Made by a program: the position numbers and the translations under genes
The notes under the pieces: model-generated
What the model was told of the DNA's origin: nothing
Databases searched by the model: none
What the model saw: only the letters and a program-made list of their open reading frames with translations
Shown: piece by piece, positions 1 to 5,251 of the stretch
Layout: every line of letters starts with the position of its first letter
How positions within the stretch are numbered: the first letter of the stretch is position 1
Assembly: GCA_041687295.1 (NCBI GenBank)
Contig: JAWLCG010000151.1
Span: 1-10,989 of the forward strand
From: JAWLCG01 sp041687295
Lineage (GTDB): Bacteria > Planctomycetota > Phycisphaerae > SM23-33 > FEN-1343
Length of the DNA stretch: 10,989 nucleotides
Reading direction: 5' to 3'

Positions 1-25
1 GTCAAGGCCGCCGCACTCCATACTG
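1..25 (-). repeat. Truncated end of dispersed palindromic element (family A)
   Basis: These 25 bases are the exact reverse complement of 9209-9233. They also match the right arm of the full element at 2571-2648, with several differences. The window edge cuts the element, so its other arm should lie just upstream. It reads as one terminal arm of an interspersed inverted repeat, not part of a gene. Confidence 0.7.
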
Positions 26-108
26 CGTCCGCGACGTTGACCCTCCATCGGGCACCAGGTCTCAAGCGAACTGGGTTCGTTTCGCCGCGGGGCGGGCGGC
101 GCAAAGGC

Positions 109-141
109 AGCGGGCGGCCCGACTGGGTCGGACCGCCCGCT
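109..141 (-). terminator. Terminator-like hairpin behind the PEP-CTERM gene
   Basis: Bases 109-123 pair with 127-141 (14 of 15 positions) around a 3-base loop, giving a very GC-rich stem 23 bases past the stop codon of the minus-strand gene ending at 165. Read on the minus strand, only a short T run (TTTG) follows soon after, so the U-tract is weak. It could act as an intrinsic terminator or as an RNA 3'-end stabiliser. Confidence 0.5.
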
Positions 142-164
142 GGGGTCGATGCGGGGGGGGGCGT

Positions 165-1286
165 CTAGCGGCGACGGCGGAGCAGGGCGGGCAGGCCCAG
201 GCCCAGCAGGGCCAGGGTCGCCGGCTCGGGCACGGCCGTCAGGTCCAGCTGGAGCTTGCCGGCGGCCTGGGCGTCGTCGAACTGCAGCTGGCCGGCCCAG
301 CCGGCGGGCATGGTCAGCGTGAAGTCGGCCAGGTCGAGGTTGTTGACGGTGATGTTCGTGCCGCCGGTCCAGTCGATCAGGTCGTAGACGCCGGGGGTCA
401 CGCCGGTGCCGCTGAGGACCAGTTCGATGGTCGAGCCGTTGGGCCCGGTGAGCGTCGGGCTGGCGGTGCCGTCGCTGCCGGCCGAGTCGGCGTAGTACTT
501 CAGCACGTCGGTGCCGACCTCGAAGAGCATCTGCTGGCCGTTGGCGAGGTTGAGGTGGCCGTCGCTCCAGAGCAGCTCGCCAAAGACGTCCAGGCTGCCG
601 TTGAGGATCAGGTTGGGGCTGCCGTAGACGTTGGTGTCGCTGCCGAAGGTGCCGCCCGCTCGCAGCGTGGCGCCGCTGGAGACGGTGAGGTTCTTGTTGT
701 TCTGGGCGTTGTAGCTGTTGCGGAGAACCAGCCCGCCCTCCAAGGCCATCGTGCCGGCTTGGACTTCCATGCCGAACCAGCCGCTGGTGGCGGCCTGGCC
801 GGTCACGCGGAACTCGCCGCCGCCGCTCTTGATGCGGAAGCCTCGGCCGCTCTGGGCGGGGGCCAGGAACGTCCCATCGACGGTCAGCGAGGCCCCGTCG
901 GCGATGCTGACGAGCAGCCCGCCGTTGCCGGCCGGAATGACCGGGGCGTTGATCGTGTGGTGGCCCTGCACGACAGCCAGGCCGGCCGTCGGATTGGCCG
1001 CCTGCACCGTCAGGCCCGTCAGGTTCAGCGTGTAGGGCTGGGCCGAGTCGAAGGTCAGGCTGCTGGCGGTCTGGTTGCCGCCGCTGACGGCGGCCGGGCC
1101 GATCAAGACAGGCCCGAAGGTCGCGTCGTCGCCGTTGCCGGGGAAGTCGCTGTCGGGCGACCAACTGGCCCCATCGGCCCACGCGCCGTCGCCGTCGAGG
1201 TTCCAGTTGAAGGCATCCGCCTGAGCGAGGCTCGCCAGGCTCATCGCCACCAGGGCCGTCACAGCCAGCCGCTGCAGATTCCGCAT
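165..1286 (-). CDS. Secreted PEP-CTERM sorting-domain protein
   Basis: A 373-residue exported protein of unknown specific function. Residues 1-24 form a classical signal peptide: basic MRNLQR, a hydrophobic core, then AQADA. The mature part is rich in Gly, Asn, Thr and Ser with alternating hydrophobics, and has an early Trp-rich stretch (NWNLDGDGAWADGASW). This is typical of beta-helical or autotransporter-like repeat proteins found with PEP-CTERM tails. The last 22 residues are a textbook PEP-CTERM signal: VPEP, a hydrophobic helix (ATLALLGLGLPALL), then four arginines. In known systems an exosortase recognises this tail and the protein goes to the cell surface or extracellular matrix; no exosortase is encoded here. 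The start is supported by AAGGAG seven bases upstream of ATG. A hairpin follows the stop. The gene stands apart from its neighbour by 182 bases. Confidence 0.93.
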   Translation of the reverse strand: MRNLQRLAVTALVAMSLASLAQADAFNWNLDGDGAWADGASWSPDSDFPGNGDDATFGPVLIGPAAVSGGNQTASSLTFDSAQPYTLNLTGLTVQAANPTAGLAVVQGHHTINAPVIPAGNGGLLVSIADGASLTVDGTFLAPAQSGRGFRIKSGGGEFRVTGQAATSGWFGMEVQAGTMALEGGLVLRNSYNAQNNKNLTVSSGATLRAGGTFGSDTNVYGSPNLILNGSLDVFGELLWSDGHLNLANGQQMLFEVGTDVLKYYADSAGSDGTASPTLTGPNGSTIELVLSGTGVTPGVYDLIDWTGGTNITVNNLDLADFTLTMPAGWAGQLQFDDAQAAGKLQLDLTAVPEPATLALLGLGLPALLRRRR

Positions 1287-1468
1287 CGTCTTCTCCTTTG
1301 GGTCAGGATTCGCCAGGCCGGCCTGAATGGCACGCGGCGCAGCCCATTACCGGACGGAAGAGCGAGTCGAACGGATAGAAACCCCTCTTCCCTCGACGGG
1401 CCGGCGCTACGACGTGGACCTCCTCGGCCAGCGCGACAAGTCCAGACTACCACGGGTCGGGCGAACCG

Positions 1469-2047
1469 TCAACCCGGCAAATGGGGCCGGCGAGGGGCCG
1501 GCTCCTGGGCGGGCCCGTCGGCCCGGTCGAGGGCGTAGCGGACGGCCCGGCGGTCGGGGCCGGGGAAGCGGTCCTCGATGTACTGCCCCACCCACTGCAG
1601 GCCGGCCTTTTCCAGCACGCGGCGGCTGGCGCGGTTGGCAAGCATGGTTCGGGCCGTCACGCGCTGGGCGCCGCGGACCTCGAACGCGTAGCGGACCAAC
1701 TCGACGCTGCCCTCGGTGGCCAGCCCCCGGCCCCAGGCGGATCGCTTGAGCCGGTAGCCCAGGTCCCACGTGCCGGGGCGGTCGGGGTCCTGCACCAGGT
1801 GGAACCAGCCCAGCCATTCGCCCGTCGCGCGGTCCAGGGCGGCCAGGAAGCCGTGCCAGCCCTCGGCGTCGGCCCCGGCCAGCCGACGGGCCAGGCCGGC
1901 GAGGACGGCCTCGGGGGTGACGGGCTGACCGTCGGTGATGTATCGCATCACCTCCGGGTCGGCGTCGAGAGCGACCAGGTCGTCGGCGTCCTCCGCCCCG
2001 AGGGGCCGAAGGATCAGACGGTCGGTCTCGAGGACGGTTGGGGACAT
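1469..2047 (-). CDS. GNAT-family N-acetyltransferase (RimJ/RimL-like)
   Basis: A 192-residue cytoplasmic acetyltransferase that would move an acetyl group from acetyl-CoA to an amine. The opening LETDRLILRPL is the hallmark start of the RimJ/RimL-type GNAT group. PEVMRYI follows at 31-37. The acetyl-CoA pyrophosphate-binding loop is WGRGLATEG at 105-113, and the terminal GNAT motif NRASRRVLEKAGL is at 138-150. Family members acetylate ribosomal protein N termini, antibiotics or small amines; sequence alone does not show which. The last ~25 residues, rich in Pro and Arg, lie beyond the usual domain end. Ribosome binding is weak (AAGG about 8 bases upstream). A minus-strand intrinsic terminator 79 bases upstream should isolate it from upstream transcription, so it needs its own promoter. 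A palindrome bearing a TATATA sequence at 2070-2098 sits in that gap. Confidence 0.9.
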   Translation of the reverse strand: MSPTVLETDRLILRPLGAEDADDLVALDADPEVMRYITDGQPVTPEAVLAGLARRLAGADAEGWHGFLAALDRATGEWLGWFHLVQDPDRPGTWDLGYRLKRSAWGRGLATEGSVELVRYAFEVRGAQRVTARTMLANRASRRVLEKAGLQWVGQYIEDRFPGPDRRAVRYALDRADGPAQEPAPRRPHLPG

Positions 2048-2069
2048 GAGCGCCTTGTACCCCTTCGGA

Positions 2070-2099
2070 AGACCCCGGGGAAGCCCGGGGCTATATAGA
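2070..2099. repeat. Short GC palindrome, family B, copy 1
   Basis: CCCCGGG at 2073-2079 pairs with CCCGGGG at 2084-2090 around GAAG. It is followed by CTATATAG. The same unit, including the AGAC flank on one side and the TATATAG flank on the other, recurs in opposite orientation at 7985-8013. It lies 23 bases upstream of the acetyltransferase start and might supply its -10 element (TATATA), although no good -35 is visible. Confidence 0.65.
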
Positions 2100-2125
2100 G
2101 GACTCGGTTGGGGCGTTTGGGGCGC

Positions 2126-2175
2126 AAAAAACAGACCGGGCTCCGAAGGCGTTTGTGCAACCCTCGTGAGCCCGG
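2126..2175 (-). terminator. Rho-independent terminator, minus strand
   Basis: Bases 2136-2143 and 2168-2175 form a perfect 8-bp stem (CCGGGCTC/GAGCCCGG). On the minus strand the stem is followed by TCTGTTTTTT. This is the best intrinsic terminator in the window. It ends whatever minus-strand transcript arrives from the 2176-2715 side and separates it from the acetyltransferase gene. No protein gene lies immediately upstream of it, so it terminates either a long 3' UTR of the amidohydrolase operon or an independent RNA. Confidence 0.75.
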
Positions 2176-2189
2176 CCCGTAGATCGTGT

Positions 2190-2227
2190 CCTGCGTTTCG
2201 GCAGGCGCGTCTCCTGCCTAACGCAGG
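2190..2227. repeat. Strong two-part hairpin
   Basis: An outer 8-bp stem (2190-2197 with 2220-2227) and an inner 6-bp stem (2200-2205 with 2213-2218) are separated by a small internal loop, with a 7-base loop on top. The hairpin covers the stop codon of the 10-codon reading frame at 2218-2250 on the minus strand. It may be a dispersed palindrome or part of a structured RNA. Confidence 0.55.
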
Positions 2228-2250
2228 TCACCTATGCAATATTGTCCCAC
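2218..2250 (-). other. Ten-codon reading frame behind a perfect Shine-Dalgarno
   Basis: On the minus strand AGGAGGTGATCC (2251-2262) is a 12-base full complement of the usual 16S rRNA 3' end. It lies 6 bases (counted from AGGAGG) before GTG. The frame reads VGQYCIGDLR and stops inside the hairpin at 2190-2227. It could be a leader peptide, a ribosome-standby or decoy site, or chance. No longer frame with a normal start follows the site. Confidence 0.25.
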
Positions 2251-2415
2251 GGATCACCTCCTCTACAATAAGGTTCCTGCCCAACCGTCACCCGCTCAGG
2301 GCCGCCGGGCTACCTTCCCTCGGACGCCTCCGAGGACCCGCCCCGGGGGAGGGCTGTTTCACGGCCTCTCGTCCCGAAGCAGAGCGTTGCCGAGGTCAGC
2401 TCCGCTCCTATCTCA

Positions 2416-2424
2416 TATATAGCA
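2416..2424 (-). promoter_or_regulatory. Possible extended -10 promoter, minus strand
   Basis: The minus strand reads TGCTATATA, an extended -10 (TGnTATAAT-like), in a local AT-rich pocket. No -35 at the right distance is visible; TTGTCA at 2431-2436 is too close. If active, it would start an RNA of roughly 280 bases ending at the terminator at 2126-2175. Confidence 0.25.
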
Positions 2425-2545
2425 TCAACCTGACAAAAGATCGCGGAAAATCGTCCCTCAATTGAAAATCCAGGCAGATTATTCCGCTTTCGGGCTGGCG
2501 CACAGGCCCTTCGGCCGCCGGACCGGGGGCTGCACGTACCAATGG

Positions 2546-2652
2546 ACACTCCAGGGCGCGGGCGCCGTATGGAGTGTGGCGGCTCTGACGCCGCTTTGGC
2601 TCGCCGGGGCCAGAACCAGCCAAAGCGGCGTGGATGCCGCCGCACTCCAAAC
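2546..2652. repeat. Complete dispersed palindromic element (family A)
   Basis: Arms 2571-2601 and 2618-2648 are 31 bases each with 5 mismatches, around a 16-base loop. The arm sequence GGAGTGYGGCGGC...GCCGCTTTGGCT is shared with 1-25 and 9209-9257. An extra 8-base inverted match (ACACTCCA at 2546-2553 with TGGAGTGT at 2570-2577) suggests a further partial copy abutting the left arm. No transposase is present. It looks like a non-autonomous palindromic element of the REP or MITE kind. Confidence 0.8.
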
Positions 2653-2680
2653 GGCCCAGGGTTCGCCTGGCGCGTTCGCT

Positions 2681-2704
2681 GCCGGGCCTCGCTCCGCTCG
2701 ACCC
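2681..2704 (-). repeat. Stop-proximal hairpin, copy 1
   Basis: A 24-base hairpin starts 11 bases past the stop of the minus-strand amidohydrolase gene. Read in the gene's direction it begins GGGTCGAGCGGAGCGA. The copy at 7957-7980, just past the nfeD-type gene, matches at 21 of 24 bases in the same orientation relative to its gene. It has no T tract, so it may protect or process mRNA 3' ends, or be a weak terminator. Confidence 0.5.
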
Positions 2705-2715
2705 GGCCTACGAGC

Positions 2716-3528
2716 CTACGCCACGGTCGCCAGCAGGTCGCGCATGTTTTGGCCGAGGATGCGGCGCTTGTCGGCCTCGCCCAGGCTGCACGCGCAGACC
2801 AGGCCCAGCCGACGCGCCATCGAGCCCCAGCCGCCGTCGGAGCCGTAGAGCAGCCGACCGACGCCGAGGCGCTGGGCGGCGTACTCGATGACGCCGGGCC
2901 CGAAGGCGTTGGCCAGGCAGAAGTAGACGTTGTCCCGCTGGCCGAACAGCTCGACGGCCAGGTCGACCGCCGGCCGACCGGGCAGGCTGTGGGCCATGAT
3001 GTAGGTCGCCCGGGGGAAGCGCTGGACCACCTTGTGCCAGTGGTCCGCCCCGGCCCGGCCGCCGATGCTGCCGCCGTAGTGGCACAGGACCAGGCGGTTC
3101 TCGGCCTCGGCGCGGGCGTAGAGTGGGTCGTACAGGGGCGAGTCGGCCGGCGTGTTGTGGAAGTCCGGGTGGGCCTTGAGCCCTCGCAGCCCGTCGGCGG
3201 CGCAGCGGGTCAGCTCGGCGGCCATCGCGTCGGGGTAGCGCGGGTTGAAGAAGGCGTAGCCGAAGATGCGGTCGGGGTAGCGCCGGCAGGCGTCGATCTG
3301 CAGCGTGTTGCCCAGCTGCCAGTCGCTGACCATGGCCACGCCGTGCGAGACGCACGCCATCGCCACGCCCAACCCGTCCAGCACGCTCACCAGCCCGTCG
3401 GCGTCGTGCTCGGCCACGTGCTGGTACAGGGCGGGGCCCATGTGGCTATGGCAGTCGACCACGTCGACGCCCGCCAGCGGGCCGCCGGCCAGGAAGGCCT
3501 GCAGGATCGCGTCGCGCGGGGTGGTCAT
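2716..3528 (-). CDS. Amidohydrolase-2 family metal-dependent hydrolase
   Basis: A 270-residue TIM-barrel hydrolase of the amidohydrolase-2 (PF04909-type) family, whose members hydrolyse or decarboxylate small organic acids using one divalent metal. All expected ligands can be read: D25-C-H27-S-H29 (the DxHxH metal site), K118 in GLKAHPD, H150 in LCHYGG, H180 in MAHSLPG and D231 in YGSDGGW. No signal peptide is seen, so it should be cytoplasmic. Its ATG overlaps the stop of the upstream gene as ATGA, so translation is probably coupled and the two products made in similar amounts. The upstream partner is a related protein without metal ligands. The substrate is unknown; nothing in the context fixes it. 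A hairpin follows the stop closely. Confidence 0.9.
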   Translation of the reverse strand: MTTPRDAILQAFLAGGPLAGVDVVDCHSHMGPALYQHVAEHDADGLVSVLDGLGVAMACVSHGVAMVSDWQLGNTLQIDACRRYPDRIFGYAFFNPRYPDAMAAELTRCAADGLRGLKAHPDFHNTPADSPLYDPLYARAEAENRLVLCHYGGSIGGRAGADHWHKVVQRFPRATYIMAHSLPGRPAVDLAVELFGQRDNVYFCLANAFGPGVIEYAAQRLGVGRLLYGSDGGWGSMARRLGLVCACSLGEADKRRILGQNMRDLLATVA

Positions 3529-4307
3529 GGCTGGGCCTCCTCGGGGCCGACGCGCCCCAGCAGCCGGCGGAAGTTGTCGCCCGCGACCAGCCGGCGGATG
3601 GCCGGGTCCACGTCGGCCAGCAGCACCACGCCCATGGACAGGCCCATGGTCTCGGCCGGCCAGTTGGAGCCGTAGATGAGCTTCTCAGGGCCCACCAGGT
3701 CGCACAGCAGCGGCACAGCGTGGAACACGGCCAGCCGAACCGTCGAGAGGTAGAGGTTGGGGTACTCCCGCAGGCACCAGACCACGCGGTGCAGCGGGTA
3801 GCCGCCAAAGCCCTCAATGACGAAGGGCACGTTCGGCCAGCGGCGGCACAGGTCGAAGTCGAAGCTGCCGACATTGCCCTGGCTGCGGAAGTCCAGGAAC
3901 ACCGGCAGGCGGATGGCCGAGCAGGCCTCCAGCACCGGCGCGAAGCACGCCCGGTCGCCGCCGCCGGCCAGGAAGTCCTGGGCGTCGACGCGCCCCAGGG
4001 CCACGTCCGCCTCCAGCAGCTCGGCCGGGTCGGTGTACGCCCGCTCGATGCGATCGCTCAGAGCCGGCATGAAGTGCCACGCCGGCCTCAGCGACGGCTC
4101 GTCGGCCAGCGCCTCGGCCAGCAGCTCATGGCCCAGCCGCGGCGAGGCCTCCCGGGCCACCGCGTGCTCGACGGCCGAGGCCGCGATGCCCAGCCTCGCC
4201 ATCTCCGCCCGCAGCTCGGCAACGCCGGCGACGTTGCCCGGCGGGTCGGGCGCCCGCGAGTGCCCGATGCGGACGCACGTGTCATAGAACGGCAACGGCT
4301 CGCCCAT
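3525..4307 (-). CDS. Amidohydrolase-fold protein lacking metal ligands
   Basis: 260 residues that match the amidohydrolase-2 layout without its chemistry. Compared by eye with the intact neighbour, DCHSH becomes D9-T-C11-V-R13, LCHYGG becomes LDFRSQG (D139), MAHSLPG becomes VIEGFGG (E165), and YGSDG becomes YGSNW (N215). All four usual histidines and the catalytic Asp are therefore replaced, although the strand contexts and the GSxWP ending survive. It is likely a pseudo-enzyme that pairs with or regulates the active partner; a changed, metal-free activity is possible. I chose the ATG at 4307 because AAGGAGG lies 5 bases upstream. A longer open frame continues to 4538, but it crosses the palindrome at 4355-4426 and the end of the preceding gene. 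The stop overlaps the next start by 4 bases. Confidence 0.82.
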   Translation of the reverse strand: MGEPLPFYDTCVRIGHSRAPDPPGNVAGVAELRAEMARLGIAASAVEHAVAREASPRLGHELLAEALADEPSLRPAWHFMPALSDRIERAYTDPAELLEADVALGRVDAQDFLAGGGDRACFAPVLEACSAIRLPVFLDFRSQGNVGSFDFDLCRRWPNVPFVIEGFGGYPLHRVVWCLREYPNLYLSTVRLAVFHAVPLLCDLVGPEKLIYGSNWPAETMGLSMGVVLLADVDPAIRRLVAGDNFRRLLGRVGPEEAQP

Positions 4308-4351
4308 GGGGGCCTCCTTCGGGGCCTGCTCCAGCGATTGGGGCCAGCGCT

Positions 4352-4813
4352 TCAGTAGGTCGGGGATACTTCCCCGACACCGAACTGCCCTGTCGTGTCC
4401 GTGTCGGGGAGGTATCCCCGACCTACTCCTGGGCCTTCGGTTTCGGCCATCACCCCTGCAGCAGGGCCTGCAGCGGCGCAACCAGCGCGGGCAAATCCTC
4501 GTGCACGGTCTGCCAGACTCCAGGCGACATCGACGCACTCCTGGCGAACCTGGTCGCGGATGCGCGGCTTGAGGCTGCCGACCGTGCCGACGTCGACGGA
4601 GCAGCCCAGCAATTCGGCCAGGCGGTCCTGCAGGCGGAACAGGCCGAACAGGCCCGTTGGCCGACTGAACTCCACGATCAGGTCGACGTCGCTGGCGGGG
4701 GTGGCCTGGTCGCGGGCGACCGAGCCGAACAGCCAGAGGTGCCGCACCCCATGTTGCTGGCGCAGCTCGTCCAGGTGAGCGGTCAGGATGGCGATGGTTT
4801 GGTCACGATTCAT
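4352..4813 (-). CDS. mntA: MntA-type nucleotidyltransferase antitoxin, C-terminal tail altered
   Basis: A minimal nucleotidyltransferase of the MntA/MJ0435 group. In type VII toxin-antitoxin pairs MntA adds AMP to the HEPN toxin HepT and silences it. The active-site signature is intact: G30-S31 in LFGSVARD, D42 and D44 in SDVDLIV, and a third acidic residue D74 in SVDVGT. The family-typical end LKPRIRDQVRQE lies at 81-92. A normal MntA is about 100 residues; this frame runs to 153 because it reads on through sequence coding, in another frame, for a HepT-like C terminus, and then through the 4355-4426 palindrome. The last ~55 residues are therefore probably not ancestral. A good promoter lies at 4859-4887, and GAGG precedes the ATG. 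The amidohydrolase pair starts 44 bases downstream on the same strand. Confidence 0.82.
   Translation of the reverse strand: MNRDQTIAILTAHLDELRQQHGVRHLWLFGSVARDQATPASDVDLIVEFSRPTGLFGLFRLQDRLAELLGCSVDVGTVGSLKPRIRDQVRQECVDVAWSLADRARGFARAGCAAAGPAAGVMAETEGPGVGRGYLPDTDTTGQFGVGEVSPTY
4355..4426. repeat. Nested palindrome inside the mntA 3' end (family C)
   Basis: Arms 4355-4380 and 4401-4426 are 26 bases with one mismatch, around a 20-base spacer. Each arm is itself a smaller inverted repeat (TCGGGGA...TCCCCGA), so cruciform or multi-hairpin folding is possible. The whole unit lies in the mntA reading frame, just before its stop and 48 bases upstream of the next gene's start. It may lower downstream expression or stabilise the mRNA. 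Confidence 0.8.
4450..4530 (-). pseudogene. Remnant of a HepT (HEPN) toxin C terminus
   Basis: In a frame offset from mntA, the minus strand reads GVWQTVHEDLPALVAP then LQALLQG and a stop at 4450-4452. The pattern VWxxVxxDLPxLxxxLxxLL is the usual end of HepT proteins of the HEPN family. The rest of the toxin, about 90 residues including the catalytic RxxxxH motif, is missing. The simplest reading is a deletion that joined the end of mntA to the end of hepT. An ATG at 4530 with AGGAG upstream could still give a 26-residue peptide, but this is unproven. Confidence 0.6.
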
Positions 4814-4858
4814 GGCTCGCCTCGTTTCAGGGCCCCTGCCGGGGCTCGCTCCTGAGGG

Positions 4859-4887
4859 ATGATACTCGCTGAGGGCGCCTCGGCCAA
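4859..4887 (-). promoter_or_regulatory. Sigma-70-like promoter of the mntA-amidohydrolase operon
   Basis: On the minus strand TTGGCC (4882-4887) and TATCAT (4859-4864) are separated by 17 bases. This gives a start of transcription near 4852 and a 5' UTR of about 40 bases before the mntA ATG at 4813. Confidence 0.55.
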
Positions 4888-4934
4888 GGCAGAGTCTGCG
4901 GCCCTGGGGGTCTGACGCCGCTGGAGGTGCGGGC

Positions 4935-4962
4935 TTGGCGAAACGGACGGATTCGCTACAAT
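4935..4962 (+). promoter_or_regulatory. Sigma-70-like promoter of the rubredoxin genes
   Basis: TTGGCG (4935-4940) and TACAAT (4957-4962) are separated by 16 bases, about 39 bases before the first rubredoxin start. It is divergent from the mntA promoter; the two -35 elements lie about 48 bases apart, close enough for a shared regulator. Confidence 0.55.
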
Positions 4963-5001
4963 AGCCTTCGTTCGGCCGGCCGGGGCTGATGAGGACTCGC
5001 C

Positions 5002-5229
5002 ATGCCTGATCCCTCGCACCAGCAGTGGCAGTGCCGCGTCTGCGGGTACATTTACGACCCGCGGCTGCACGGGGGCGTGGCCTTTGAGGACCAGCCGGCG
5101 GACTACCGCTGTCCGGGCTGCGGGTACCCCAAGAGCGTCTTTCGCCGCCGCCGTCCGGACGCACCGATCCAGGTTTCCCTGGCGGCATGGGCCGTCGGAG
5201 AGCTCCCGGCCCCCCGGCTGGGCCCATAG
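5002..5229 (+). CDS. Rubredoxin-like protein with shortened loop
   Basis: A 75-residue small iron-sulfur electron carrier. The two iron-binding pairs are C11-x-x-C14 in CRVCGYIYDP and C37-x-x-C40 in YRCPGCG, enough for one Fe(Cys)4 site. The stretch between the pairs is 22 residues, against 29 in the neighbouring canonical copy; the segment usually reading GDPAGGVDPGT is cut down to LHGG. The conserved FED motif (28-30) is kept. About 30 residues follow the second pair, with basic residues and a hydrophobic segment, longer than in typical rubredoxins. Rubredoxins pass single electrons to rubrerythrin, superoxide reductase or oxygen reductases; none of these is in the window. It precedes the second rubredoxin by 22 bases, so they are probably co-transcribed. 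Confidence 0.85.
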   Translation: MPDPSHQQWQCRVCGYIYDPRLHGGVAFEDQPADYRCPGCGYPKSVFRRRRPDAPIQVSLAAWAVGELPAPRLGP

Positions 5230-5251
5230 AGGTTCCCGAAAGGAGTCGACC

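Larger units (their letters stand above)
2048..2715. other. Gene-free, structured intergenic region
   Basis: I find no convincing protein gene in these 668 bases; open frames on both strands run through repeats and lack family signatures. The region holds hairpins at 2073-2090, 2190-2227 and 2318-2335, an intrinsic terminator at 2126-2175, a possible minus-strand promoter near 2420, a full inverted repeat at 2571-2648 and a stop-proximal hairpin at 2681-2704. Bases of roughly 2405-2485 are clearly more AT-rich than the surroundings. The minus-strand structures could belong to a small RNA, to a long 3' UTR of the amidohydrolase operon, or to a leader. Confidence 0.7.

Noticed and set aside
2242..2269. 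Plus-strand promoter TTGTCC-16-TACAAT
   Set aside because: The boxes are fair, but no plus-strand gene follows and the transcript would run antisense into the amidohydrolase operon. Not supported enough to list.
2240..2270. Fragment of the 16S rRNA 3' end on the plus strand (GGATCACCTCCT)
   Set aside because: The preceding bases do not match the conserved 16S helix 45 region (no GGAACCTGCGGTT), so it is not an rRNA remnant; it is more meaningful as a Shine-Dalgarno on the other strand.
2340..2410. Riboswitch-like segment on the minus strand (CTGACCTCGGCAACGC)
   Set aside because: It faintly recalls cobalamin or SAM riboswitch cores, but neither consensus is met and no regulated gene follows before the terminator.
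2310..2645. Minus-strand open frame of 111 codons in the intergenic region
   Set aside because: Its N-terminal third is translated repeat, it has no recognisable ribosome-binding site or family motif, and composition is unlike the neighbouring genes.
2542..3675. Plus-strand open frame crossing the palindromic element and the amidohydrolase gene
   Set aside because: It starts inside the repeat and then runs antisense to a well-supported enzyme gene.
4308..4538. N-terminal extension of the metal-free amidohydrolase to 337 residues
   Set aside because: It would overlap mntA and translate the family C palindrome and the HepT relic in the wrong frame. AAGGAGG right before 4307 gives a much better start.
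4814..5227. N-terminal extension of mntA to 291 residues
   Set aside because: It would run across the promoter region and antisense to the rubredoxin gene. MntA proteins start at the MNRDQ-like helix, as chosen.
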